The notes under the pieces: generated by a model | Database searches by the model: none | Told to the model about the DNA's origin: nothing | What the model saw: only the letters and a program-made list of their open reading frames with translations | Program-made: the position numbers and the translations under genes | Assembly: GCA_024642025.1 (NCBI GenBank) | Contig: JAHEBY010000169.1 | Location: 1-5,937 of the forward strand | From: Comamonadaceae bacterium | GTDB taxonomy: Bacteria > Pseudomonadota > Gammaproteobacteria > Burkholderiales > Burkholderiaceae_C | Reading direction: 5' to 3' | Length of the DNA stretch: 5,937 bases | Part shown: positions 1 to 5,937 of the stretch, one piece after another | Numbering within the stretch: position 1 is the first letter of the stretch | Layout: every line of letters starts with the position of its first letter

Positions 1-2436
1 CGCAGCGCCGGGTGCCAGGTTGAATGAAACGGTCACCGCCTGCAGTTGCCCGACGTGGTTGATCGCGGTCGGCCCTACGCCTCGCGAAACGGTGGTGAAA
101 CTCGACAAAGGCACAAGTGCACCCGTGTTCGAGCGCACATAAATGCCGTTTAACGCGCCTTCGTCCTGCTTGTCCTGCGCCTGCACACCCATGATGACGG
201 AATAGCTGTCTGTTGGCAGATAGATGGTCGAAACCTGCCTTTCACCAAATGCAGCATAGAGCGCACTACGAATTGTCTCGACAGATATGCCCAAAGTGTT
301 GGCGCGGTCCCGGTCAATGTCCAGCCGTGCTTGCAGGCTGCGCAGTTGGGCATCACTTGTTACGTCGCGGAACATGGGGTCGTCACGCAGCCGATCCTGC
401 AATTTGTTTGCCCACCCGTTGAGTTCATCAGCCCGGACGCTTTGCAGGATGTACTGAAATTGCGATTTGCTGGGTCGCCCACCGAGTTGCAGGTTTTGTA
501 CAGGCCGCAGGAACACGTTGATGCCGGCAACCCCGCGCAATTTCTTTCGGAGATTCTCAACGACCTGCTTCATGGTCGGACGCTCTCTGGCTGGCTTTAG
601 CGAGATAAACATGCGTCCGGTGTTGGAGCCACCGTTGAATGAGCTCACATTCAGAACGGCTGGGTCTGACCGGATCAATTGGGCCGCCTGCTCCTGAAGG
701 CGCACCATGTCAGGAAAGGAGATGTCTTCTGCGGCCTCGGTGCTCACGCTCAGCTGGCCAATGTCTTCCTCGGGGAAGAATCCTTTCGGAATAATCATGA
801 ACATCCAGACCGTAGCCACGAGAGTCGCCAACGCCAAGAGCATCACGGATTTGCGGTGAGCCAGCGAGAGGTCCAGCAACCGCGTGTATCCAGCCAGCAA
901 ACCGTTAAAGCCCTTCTCGAAAAGGCGAACCAGAAAGCCAGGCGGCTTCTTGTGCGCGTCGTCAGTCAGAAATCGACTCGCCATCATGGGTACGAGGGTC
1001 AAAGATACAAAGGCCGAGACCAGAATGGCAAGTCCGACCACTACGGCAAACTCGTGGAACAGCAAACCGACCACGCCGGGCATGAAAAAGATGGGGATGA
1101 ACACTGCGATCAGCGAAGTGGAAATCGAGATGATCGTGAAGCTGACTTCCCGCGCACCCTTGAGCGCAGCTGAGAACGGATCCATTCCCTCTTCCACATG
1201 GCGCATGATGTTTTCCAGAACGACAATTGCGTCGTCCACGACCAGACCCACAGCCAGCGTCAACCCCAACAGCGAAATGTTATCCAGACTGTATGAGAGG
1301 CCCCAAAGCAGTGCTACCGCGCCGATCAGCGAAATGGGCAATGAAAGGGCTGGAATAACCGTTGCAACAAAGCGGCGCAGAAACAGGAAAATAACCAGCA
1401 CCACCAGGACAATTGTTCCGATCAACGTAAAAGTTACGTCGTGAAGCGCTTCCCGAATGGAAAGAGACCGGTCGTTTACTGGGGTAAGCCCCACCGACTG
1501 CGGCATTTGGGCCTTTAAGGACGGGAGCACGGCACGTACGGAGTCAACCACCTTGACGGTATTGGCGCCGGGTTGCCGCTGGATGGCAATGGTGATCGAG
1601 TTTTCACCATTTAGTGTGGCCCAGGATTTCAGCGTTTCAATGCTGTCGTAAACCGTGGCTACCTCGTTCAGGCGCACAGGATTCCCCGCGCGGTTGCTGA
1701 CGATCAACTTGGCGAAGTCAACGGCAGTCTTCAACTGCTGGTTTGTCTGTAAGGTCAGCGATTGCTTTGGGCCTTCCCAGGTGCCAACCGGCGTGTTGAC
1801 ATTGGCCGCCCTGAGGGCACTTGCCAGCTCGTCCAGTCCGATGTTGCGGGCCGCGAGCGCAGCAGGTTGAACATCAACGCGCACGGCGAAGCGCTTGGAC
1901 CCAAAAATGTTGACTTGAGCAATGCCATCTATTGTCGAAAGGGCCGGCGAGATCAGGTGCTCGGCAAAATCCTGAAGTTCAGCTGGGGCGAGGGATGGAG
2001 AAGTCAGCGCGAGAAAGAGTATGGGCGCGTCCGCCGGGTTGACCTTTCGGTATGACGGGGGTTGTGTCATATCCTGGGGGAGTGCCCGCTGGACTCGGAG
2101 CAAGGCAGCCTGAACGTCCACGGCGGCCGCATCAATGTCCCTCGCTTCATCAAACTCCAGTGTTAGCGAGGTGCTGCCCAATGTGCTGGTGGAGCTGATG
2201 GTGCGCAGACCCGGAACGGTTTGGAACTGCTTCTCCAGCGGCAACGCGACAGAGCTGGCCATGGTGTCGGGACTTGCGCCCGGTAACGACGCTGACACGC
2301 TAATGACCGGCGTGTCGTAACTCGGTAGGGCTGCCACAGGAATTGTGCGCAGTCCAATAGCCCCAGCACCCACAATGGCGGCGTTGAGGAGCACCGTCAT
2401 CACTGGACGGCGAATAAACAGCTCCGAGAAATTCAC
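1..2436 (-). CDS. RND efflux pump inner-membrane subunit, MdtC/MdtB type (C-terminus beyond window)
   Basis: This is a proton-driven RND (HAE1) exporter of the inner membrane, expected to bind drugs or metabolites in its periplasmic porter domain and pass them to an outer-membrane channel. The frame is open for 812 codons from GTG at 2436 to the left edge; MdtC-type pumps are about 1,025 residues, so roughly 215 C-terminal residues are missing. The N-terminus (MNFSELFIRRPVMT), the LPGASPDTMASSVA block (51-64) and YRKVNPADAPI (129-139) are family hallmarks. TM1 is about 12-30, TM2-TM6 about 335-486, and TM7 about 529-548 ending in IPKGFFPEED. D401 and D402 in TM4 (LVVDDAIVVLENI) match the proton-relay aspartate pair of AcrB; the partner Lys and Arg residues would lie outside the window. 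The short GGSNTGRMFISLKP stretch (602-615) and LGGRPS (651-656) resemble MdtC more than MdtB. It is co-transcribed with the upstream adaptor through a GTGA overlap. Substrate cannot be deduced. The family call is firm; MdtC versus MdtB orthology is not. Confidence 0.96.
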   Translation of the reverse strand, partial: MNFSELFIRRPVMTVLLNAAIVGAGAIGLRTIPVAALPSYDTPVISVSASLPGASPDTMASSVALPLEKQFQTVPGLRTISSTSTLGSTSLTLEFDEARDIDAAAVDVQAALLRVQRALPQDMTQPPSYRKVNPADAPILFLALTSPSLAPAELQDFAEHLISPALSTIDGIAQVNIFGSKRFAVRVDVQPAALAARNIGLDELASALRAANVNTPVGTWEGPKQSLTLQTNQQLKTAVDFAKLIVSNRAGNPVRLNEVATVYDSIETLKSWATLNGENSITIAIQRQPGANTVKVVDSVRAVLPSLKAQMPQSVGLTPVNDRSLSIREALHDVTFTLIGTIVLVVLVIFLFLRRFVATVIPALSLPISLIGAVALLWGLSYSLDNISLLGLTLAVGLVVDDAIVVLENIMRHVEEGMDPFSAALKGAREVSFTIISISTSLIAVFIPIFFMPGVVGLLFHEFAVVVGLAILVSAFVSLTLVPMMASRFLTDDAHKKPPGFLVRLFEKGFNGLLAGYTRLLDLSLAHRKSVMLLALATLVATVWMFMIIPKGFFPEEDIGQLSVSTEAAEDISFPDMVRLQEQAAQLIRSDPAVLNVSSFNGGSNTGRMFISLKPARERPTMKQVVENLRKKLRGVAGINVFLRPVQNLQLGGRPSKSQFQYILQSVRADELNGWANKLQDRLRDDPMFRDVTSDAQLRSLQARLDIDRDRANTLGISVETIRSALYAAFGERQVSTIYLPTDSYSVIMGVQAQDKQDEGALNGIYVRSNTGALVPLSSFTTVSRGVGPTAINHVGQLQAVTVSFNLAPGAA

Positions 2437-3755
2437 AGCGCCTCCGCCCTTGGAGCGGAAGCGCCCTTGTTTTTGGGTTTGCCACTGCCTCCACCGCCTG
2501 CGCCCCCCCCCTCGCCGCGTGAACCGCCTGGCGCCTTGTCTGATGGATCGCGAGTCTTCACTTGTACGGTCGCTCCAGGCCGCAGGTTTTGTCGGCCATC
2601 CAGAACAATGGATTCCCCTGCTTCAATGCCGCTAACAGCTGCATCAAGGCCCTGAGCATACTGAACCTGCACCGGACGTATTACGGCTTTGCCATCAACC
2701 ACCGCGTAAACCAGAGAGCCTCTGGCGCCCTGGATGACAGCTGCCTGGGGGATCACCACAGCGTCTTTCAACGTCTGAGTTTTGAGGCTCACATTGACAA
2801 AGGCGCTGGGCCAAAGCTTCCCCTCAGCATTTTTGAAGACCGCTTTTACCTTGACCGTTCCCGAGTTCGGGTCAACCGCGTTGTCGACAAATTGAAGTCG
2901 ACCGGAAAAGGCACCACCTCCATCGGGCAGCGTTGCAGAGACCTCCTTGCCACCTTCATTCAACGCGCTCAGCGCGTCTGGCAGATTGCGCTGGGGCAGA
3001 TTGAACAGCACAGCGATTGGGTCCAGCTGAGTGATGGTGACCAGCGTGGTCACACCAGCCTGTACGGTGCTGCCCGCAAACACGTTGACTGCTCCTACGC
3101 GACCAGCACTGGGAGCAATGATGCGTGCGTTAGACAAGGCCACCTTTGCGGCTTGCACGCCCGCCTGGTCAGTTACCAACTGGGCATTCAGACCATCGAC
3201 CTGGCTCTGAACAGTATCGACCACGCCTTGCGAGATAAAACCCTGTGCCAGCAATTCCTTGTTGCGCGCCAGCAGACGTTTTGCGTCGGCCAACGCTGCA
3301 GCGTCTTTCGCCAATTGCCCTGTTGCCTTGCTGACATTGGCCTCCTCAGTACGTGCATCAAGCGTGAACAGAGGCTCTCCCTTCTTTACGGACTGTCCTT
3401 CTTTGAAATGCACCTTGGTGATAACACTTGATAACTGCGAGCGCACTTCCACCACCGACATCGGTGAAATCGTTCCGGTCGCTTGTAGCATCACCGGGAA
3501 ATCACGCTTTTGCGCGGCAACGATTGAGACGCTGACTGGAGGTCCCTTGATTTGCCCAGAAGGCGACGACGAACCAGCTGGCGACGATGCGGTCGCCGAG
3601 GCAGGAGCCGGTGCCGATGTATTGGCCGCGGCCCCCGGGGCATCTGCTTTACCGAAACACCCTCCCAGGACGCCCAACGATATTGCCAGAAAGGCGATAT
3701 GGGCAGCTGAGTTGCTCGCTACCCCCGCGGGTGTAGCCATGAACCTGTTTTGCAT
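2433..3755 (-). CDS. RND efflux periplasmic adaptor lipoprotein (MdtA/AcrA-like membrane fusion protein)
   Basis: This protein bridges the RND pump to a TolC-like outer-membrane channel. It has 440 residues. A lipoprotein signal has R4 in the n-region, a hydrophobic core at about 20-30 and the lipobox LGGC with lipidated C33. An Ala/Ser/Pro-rich linker (about 38-68) follows. The first lipoyl half is about 101-133 (EVRSQ, FKEGQSVKKGEPLF) and the second about 209-243 (IIAPSAGRVG). Between them is an alpha-hairpin (135-208) whose tip carries R164, L168 and S175, the spacing of the AcrA RLS motif that docks TolC-type channels. The beta-barrel is about 245-325 (LDPIAVLFNLPQ, VDPNSGTVKVKA) and the membrane-proximal domain about 327-402 (VVIPQAAV). 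The tail (405-440) is Gly/Lys-rich and less typical. I chose ATG 3755 over ATG 3740 because an in-frame TAG lies just upstream and R4 is needed for the signal peptide; no good ribosome-binding site is visible for either. Specificity is unknown. Confidence 0.95.
   Translation of the reverse strand: MQNRFMATPAGVASNSAAHIAFLAISLGVLGGCFGKADAPGAAANTSAPAPASATASSPAGSSSPSGQIKGPPVSVSIVAAQKRDFPVMLQATGTISPMSVVEVRSQLSSVITKVHFKEGQSVKKGEPLFTLDARTEEANVSKATGQLAKDAAALADAKRLLARNKELLAQGFISQGVVDTVQSQVDGLNAQLVTDQAGVQAAKVALSNARIIAPSAGRVGAVNVFAGSTVQAGVTTLVTITQLDPIAVLFNLPQRNLPDALSALNEGGKEVSATLPDGGGAFSGRLQFVDNAVDPNSGTVKVKAVFKNAEGKLWPSAFVNVSLKTQTLKDAVVIPQAAVIQGARGSLVYAVVDGKAVIRPVQVQYAQGLDAAVSGIEAGESIVLDGRQNLRPGATVQVKTRDPSDKAPGGSRGEGGGAGGGGSGKPKNKGASAPRAEAL
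2441..2445 (-). promoter_or_regulatory. Ribosome-binding site of the RND pump gene, inside the adaptor gene
   Basis: On the minus strand this reads GGAGG, four bases before the GTG at 2436. The spacing is slightly short but usable. It supports the GTG as the true start and, together with the GTGA stop-start overlap, suggests translational coupling between adaptor and pump. Confidence 0.6.
2503..2511 (-). repeat. Nine-G homopolymer tract in the 3' end of the adaptor gene
   Basis: The coding strand carries nine consecutive G, read as the end of GAG, then GGG GGG and the start of GGC (residues 415-418 of the adaptor). Tracts of this length can be prone to replication slippage. Gain of one G places the adaptor frame in the frame of the downstream pump with no stop before its GTG. 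Loss of one G extends the adaptor frame to a stop at 2302-2300. The tract may simply reflect glycine codons in a Gly-rich tail. Confidence 0.85.
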
Positions 3756-3759
3756 GATC

Positions 3760-3776
3760 TATCAACTAATATGTTA
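3760..3776. promoter_or_regulatory. Imperfect palindrome, candidate operator of the efflux operon
   Basis: TATCAACTAATATGTTA has half-sites TA(t/a)CA and TG(t/a)TA in inverted orientation separated by seven bases. It sits five bases upstream of the adaptor ATG, in an AT-rich patch. Local repressors of the TetR, MarR or LysR families often bind such sites near efflux operons, but no regulator gene is present in the window, so the role is inferred from symmetry and position only. Confidence 0.25.
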
Positions 3777-3991
3777 AGACGAGCCAGAGACAGCACTTGC
3801 GTGAGCCGGGCGCATGTTACTCCGTTTTGGAGATATAACCGGTCTGGCTTCGGTCAGTCGGATTATCCTGTTTGCGCCGTCGCAGCTGTAGTGCCCTGGG
3901 AAGAAATATGTAAAGCTTGGGTAAAAGAAGATGGATTGCCGGGAATCTGCCTGGATACGCACACACAATGGCGTTTATGTTGAACTTGGGG

Positions 3992-3995
3992 GGAG
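3992..3995 (+). promoter_or_regulatory. Ribosome-binding site deciding the GTG start of the cytochrome b561 gene
   Basis: GGAG, within a longer GGGGGGAG purine run (3988-3995), lies five bases before the GTG at 4001. This fixes the start at a GTG; the protein then begins MAQAESVKYG with the first haem histidine at residue 17, close to H13 in the E. coli CybB protein. Confidence 0.7.
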
Positions 3996-4000
3996 ATTGA

Positions 4001-4549
4001 GTGGCTCAAGCTGAATCCGTCAAGTACGGACGTGTCGCGCAAGCCTTGCATTGGCTTACAGCGATTACCGTGCTCGTTGCGTTTATTTATGGCCTCGGCG
4101 GGCCAGAGCATCGCGTGTATGCCAGCTCGCGGGATTTTGATCGCCAGCTGCACGAGACTCTGGGGATGTGCGTTTTGGTGCTCACTCTTTTTCGCTTGGT
4201 GTGGCGGATCTATGACGCGCCACCTGCTCCTGAAAAAATGTCGCCGATCTTGCATCGAGTCTCCCAAACGGTACAGGTTTTGCTATATGTATTGCTCTTT
4301 GCAGTGCCACTTACTGCGATTGTGGGCGCCTGGCTTGAGGGCCATCCAGTTGCCTTTATTGGGGGTTTCCAAATACTTCCGTTGGTGGCGCCTCAACACG
4401 CCATGGGCGTAACAGTTTCGGAAATTCACACGTGGCTGGGCGATGCCATCATGTGGCTTGCGGGCTTCCATGCAATGGCAGCGCTTTTTCACCATTTCTA
4501 TTTGAAGGACAGGGTCCTGATGGCGATGCTACCCGGCAAGCCTCTTTAG
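4001..4549 (+). CDS. Cytochrome b561 family protein (CybB-like, di-haem b-type cytochrome)
   Basis: This is a 182-residue inner-membrane cytochrome with four transmembrane helices (about 16-33, 51-70, 88-112 and 143-166). The expected axial haem-b ligands are present: H17 in LHWLT, H51 in LHETLG, H143 in EIHTWLG and H157 in GFHAMAALFHH. The ending HHFYLKDRVLMAMLP closely matches the E. coli CybB C-terminus (HHYFWKDNTLLRMMP), and CybB is of similar length (176 residues). Members of this family hold two b haems and are linked to quinol oxidation, including superoxide:quinone chemistry shown for E. coli CybB; the role here is inferred from that. It is transcribed alone, divergent from the efflux operon and convergent with the permease gene, whose stop codon overlaps its own. 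The GTG start has a good ribosome-binding site. Confidence 0.93.
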   Translation: MAQAESVKYGRVAQALHWLTAITVLVAFIYGLGGPEHRVYASSRDFDRQLHETLGMCVLVLTLFRLVWRIYDAPPAPEKMSPILHRVSQTVQVLLYVLLFAVPLTAIVGAWLEGHPVAFIGGFQILPLVAPQHAMGVTVSEIHTWLGDAIMWLAGFHAMAALFHHFYLKDRVLMAMLPGKPL

Positions 4550-4555
4550 GCTTTT
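4538..4555 (+). terminator. Small hairpin over the interlocked stop codons, possible weak terminator
   Basis: AAGCCT (4538-4543), loop CTTT, AGGCTT (4548-4553) form a six-base stem. In the rightward direction a short T-rich run (TTTTCT, 4552-4557) overlaps and follows the stem end. No comparable T run follows in the leftward direction. The stem has only three GC pairs and the U tract is short, so intrinsic termination would be weak at best. Confidence 0.3.
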
Positions 4556-5448
4556 CTCGAAGCCAGCAAAATCCCGCCAACGATCAATACGAATGCCAAG
4601 CCATGGAAAATTCGTGGCGCTTCTCCCAGGAAGGCAGCTGAAAGCAGTGCGGCAAAAAGCGGGGTTAGATTGACAAAAAAAGCGGCCACGGCTGGTCCTA
4701 CCCGTTGCACGCCCAAGCCGTAGCTTCTGTAGGCCAGAATGGATGGGCCGACTGCGACAAACAGCAGCGCGGCGCACAATGGCCAGCCCCAGGAGATATG
4801 GGCGTCTGTTAGAGACCATTCGGCCCCCGCAAACAGGCCGGCCCAGCCAAGTCCGAAAACCATTTGCGCCACCAGAAAGGCGGCCCAGTTGCCACGAATC
4901 TCAGGATGGTCGACTGGTTGACTCAAATGCCAGCTGTAAAAGGCCCATGCAAGCGTGGCGAGCAACACATAAACATCTCCTGGAAGCAGCCGCAGTTGCA
5001 GCAGGAGAGCTGGCTCGCCGCGACACAAAACCAGCAATACCCCGGCAATTGAGAGCAAAGCTCCGCCAACTTGCCGCCGAGAAATGGTCTGCCCAAAGAA
5101 AAGACGACCCACTGCCAACATGAATATGGGTGTGCTGGAGGCCACCAGTGTGACGTTGATCGGAGTGGACGTATTTAACGCCAGATATTGCAGTGTGTTG
5201 TAACAGCCTACACCCAATAGCCCCAGCAGCGCGTAACGCCTCCAACTCGACCACAAGACACTATTGCGCTTCAGAATTGCGTAACTCAGCGGTAAAAGGA
5301 GTGCAAAGGCGAGCAGCCAGCGCAAGAAATTCAAGGTTATCGGGGATATCAGTGGCACCACAACACGCCCCACTACGGCATTGCCGGCCCACATCAATGG
5401 GGGAACAAGCAATAGGGCAGCCGTGGCGGGTGTCAGGCGTTGGTTCAT
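4546..5448 (-). CDS. EamA/DMT-superfamily permease (RhaT/YdcZ-like drug/metabolite transporter)
   Basis: This encodes a hydrophobic inner-membrane carrier of 300 residues from ATG 5448, the usual length for a ten-helix EamA protein. Two EamA repeats are visible, about 9-142 and 157-296. Typical motifs are ISPITLNFLRW (34-44), ending TM2's entry, the TM4 stretch NVTLVASSTPIFMLAVGRLFFGQ (98-120 region) and its repeat-2 counterpart VGPAVAAFFVNLTPLFAALL with FLGE (250-275). An upstream extension to TTG 5514 is open but would add 22 residues without family resemblance; none of the candidate starts has a strong ribosome-binding site, so the start is uncertain. Substrates of this family range from amino acids to drugs and cannot be predicted. 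The gene is divergent from the quinone oxidoreductase gene and overlaps the cytochrome b561 gene tail to tail by four bases. Confidence 0.93.
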   Translation of the reverse strand: MNQRLTPATAALLLVPPLMWAGNAVVGRVVVPLISPITLNFLRWLLAFALLLPLSYAILKRNSVLWSSWRRYALLGLLGVGCYNTLQYLALNTSTPINVTLVASSTPIFMLAVGRLFFGQTISRRQVGGALLSIAGVLLVLCRGEPALLLQLRLLPGDVYVLLATLAWAFYSWHLSQPVDHPEIRGNWAAFLVAQMVFGLGWAGLFAGAEWSLTDAHISWGWPLCAALLFVAVGPSILAYRSYGLGVQRVGPAVAAFFVNLTPLFAALLSAAFLGEAPRIFHGLAFVLIVGGILLASRKA

Positions 5449-5503
5449 GCTCGCACTGTAACAAGCCCGTGGCATCAAAGGCATTACGGACAATTGCATA
5501 ATC

Positions 5504-5517
5504 GGTTTGATCAAGCC
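5504..5517. promoter_or_regulatory. Near-perfect 14-bp palindrome, candidate operator
   Basis: GGTTTGATCAAGCC contains the perfect 8-bp palindrome TTGATCAA flanked by GG and CC, with one mismatched pair. It lies directly after the candidate -10 CATAAT, where a repressor would cover the transcription start of the rightward gene. Function is inferred from symmetry and place only. Confidence 0.25.
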
Positions 5518-5524
5518 AAAACAA

Positions 5525-5530
5525 CAGGAG
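5525..5530 (+). promoter_or_regulatory. Ribosome-binding site of the quinone oxidoreductase gene
   Basis: CAGGAG is followed by ATTT and two adjacent in-frame ATG codons (5535 and 5538). The spacing is four bases to the first and seven to the second, so the second is the better start; the difference is a single methionine. Confidence 0.7.
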
Positions 5531-5537
5531 ATTTATG

Positions 5538-5937
5538 ATGAGCAAAGCGATCCGGATTGAACGCAACGGTGGCCCAGACGAATTGAAATTGGTCGATGTC
5601 ACGGTGGGCGATCCCGCTGCGGGTGAAATCCGCATCCGTCACAAGGCCATTGGGCTGAACTTTATTGACGTGTATCAGCGTTCTGGCCTGTACACCTTCC
5701 CTATGCCCTTGCAGCTGGGCATGGAGGGCTCGGGCGTGGTGGAGGCGGTCGGGGAGGGCGTCACCCATCTAAAGGTGGGCGACCGGGCTGCCTATGCCAG
5801 CAATCCACCTGGCAGCTACAGCGAAGCGCGGGTTATGCCCGCCAAGTGCGTATGCAAGTTGCCGGATGCCATATCTTTTGAAACCGGCGCCGCCATGATG
5901 CTCAAAGGTCTGACTGCACAGTACCTTCTCAAGAAGA
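5538..5937 (+). CDS. qor: NADPH:quinone oxidoreductase, zeta-crystallin/QorA type (N-terminal part, cut by window edge)
   Basis: This is a cytosolic medium-chain dehydrogenase/reductase expected to reduce quinones with NADPH, without zinc. The visible 133 residues are the N-terminal catalytic GroES-like domain; E. coli QorA has 327 residues, so about 60 percent, including the NADPH-binding Rossmann fold, lies beyond the right edge. Residue blocks match QorA in order: GGPDEL (11-16), KAIGLNFIDVYQRSGLY (36-52), the LGMEGSGVVEAVGEGV segment (60-75), VGDRAAYAS (80-88) and FETGAAMMLKGLTAQYLL (114-131). The NFIDVY..SGLY segment is diagnostic for the quinone-reductase branch, and catalytic-zinc ligands of alcohol dehydrogenases are absent at that place. 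It has its own ribosome-binding site and is divergent from the EamA permease gene. Confidence 0.93.
   Translation, partial: MSKAIRIERNGGPDELKLVDVTVGDPAAGEIRIRHKAIGLNFIDVYQRSGLYTFPMPLQLGMEGSGVVEAVGEGVTHLKVGDRAAYASNPPGSYSEARVMPAKCVCKLPDAISFETGAAMMLKGLTAQYLLKK

Larger units (their letters stand above)
3756..4000. promoter_or_regulatory. Divergent intergenic region between the efflux operon and the cytochrome b561 gene
   Basis: These 245 bp must carry the promoters of both the adaptor-pump operon (leftward) and the cytochrome gene (rightward), since the two are divergent. No strong sigma-70 promoter stands out. A weak rightward candidate is TGGATA (3953-3958), 17 bp, TATGTT (3976-3981), but it would leave a leader of only about 13 bases. 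The stretch 3901-3935 is AT- and purine-rich. Short open frames crossing the region lack ribosome-binding sites and recognisable products. Confidence 0.5.
5449..5537. promoter_or_regulatory. Divergent promoter region of the permease and quinone reductase genes
   Basis: This short spacer must drive both genes. CATAAT (5497-5502) is a five-of-six match to a sigma-70 -10 element for the rightward gene, with TG just before it, but no convincing -35 lies at the right distance. No clear leftward promoter is visible. Confidence 0.35.

Noticed and set aside
679..1444. Two plus-strand open frames (164 and 186 codons) opposite the RND pump gene
   Set aside because: They overlap each other and the continuous pump frame; their translations are low-complexity, polar and unlike any family I know.
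2420..2450. Canonical A AAA AAC/G slippery site as a designed frameshift between adaptor and pump
   Set aside because: The nearby CCC AAA AAC AAG has only five A in a row preceded by C, so it is not a canonical heptamer; only the G tract upstream fits the pattern.
2562..3431. Open frame of 289 codons on the plus strand, antisense to the adaptor gene
   Set aside because: It lies wholly opposite a well-supported adaptor gene, has no recognisable domain or good ribosome-binding site, and reads as a shadow of GC-rich codon use.
3750..3983. Plus-strand open frame of 77 codons across the divergent intergenic region
   Set aside because: It starts inside the adaptor gene's first codons, has no ribosome-binding site and no recognisable features; more likely chance.
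3863..4267. Minus-strand open frame of 134 codons opposite the start of the cytochrome b561 gene
   Set aside because: It overlaps a firm coding gene and its translation is not family-like.
5449..5514. TTG start at 5514 giving a 322-residue permease
   Set aside because: The 22 added residues precede the normal EamA N-terminus, have no ribosome-binding site, and cover the likely promoter region of the divergent gene.
1..5937. Mobile element, CRISPR array, defence island, tRNA or attachment site
   Set aside because: No transposase, integrase, terminal inverted repeats, regularly spaced repeats or tRNA-like folds were recognised; nearly all bases are explained by five ordinary genes.

Overview
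The window looks like ordinary chromosomal DNA of a Gram-negative proteobacterium. The likeliest home is a betaproteobacterium of the Burkholderiales (Comamonadaceae-like). That placement is an inference from moderately high GC, codon use and the style of the proteins; nothing in the window is taxonomically decisive. There are five protein-coding genes, two of them cut by the window edges. I see no RNA gene, insertion sequence, CRISPR array, integrase or toxin-antitoxin pair.

Positions 1-3755 (minus strand) hold a two-gene drug/metabolite efflux operon. A periplasmic adaptor lipoprotein of the MdtA/AcrA family (3755-2433) is followed by an MdtC/MdtB-type RND pump (2436 to beyond position 1, with 812 residues visible). 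The stop codon of the adaptor and the GTG start of the pump share a GTGA overlap. The pair should form the inner-membrane and periplasmic parts of a tripartite exporter. The outer-membrane channel is not in the window and could lie further downstream (left of position 1) or elsewhere in the genome.

Positions 3756-4000 are a 245-bp divergent intergenic region. It contains an imperfect palindrome next to the adaptor start and a tandem CGGTCnG repeat at 11-bp spacing. Both are candidate regulator sites only.

Positions 4001-4549 (plus strand) encode a four-helix cytochrome b561 with all four expected haem-ligand histidines. It converges on an EamA/DMT-family permease (minus strand, 5448-4546) so tightly that the two stop codons interlock in TTAG. 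A small hairpin covers the junction.

Positions 5449-5537 are a short divergent promoter region with a near-perfect 14-bp palindrome. From 5538 to the right edge runs the N-terminal 133 residues of an NADPH:quinone oxidoreductase (QorA-like).

The genes form three functional blocks: the efflux operon, a membrane b-type cytochrome, and a divergent permease/quinone reductase pair. No shared pathway is evident beyond a loose theme of membrane transport and quinone or redox chemistry. I did not find a new biological system. The most distinctive local feature is a nine-G tract near the 3' end of the adaptor gene, where a one-base slip would fuse the adaptor frame to the pump frame.
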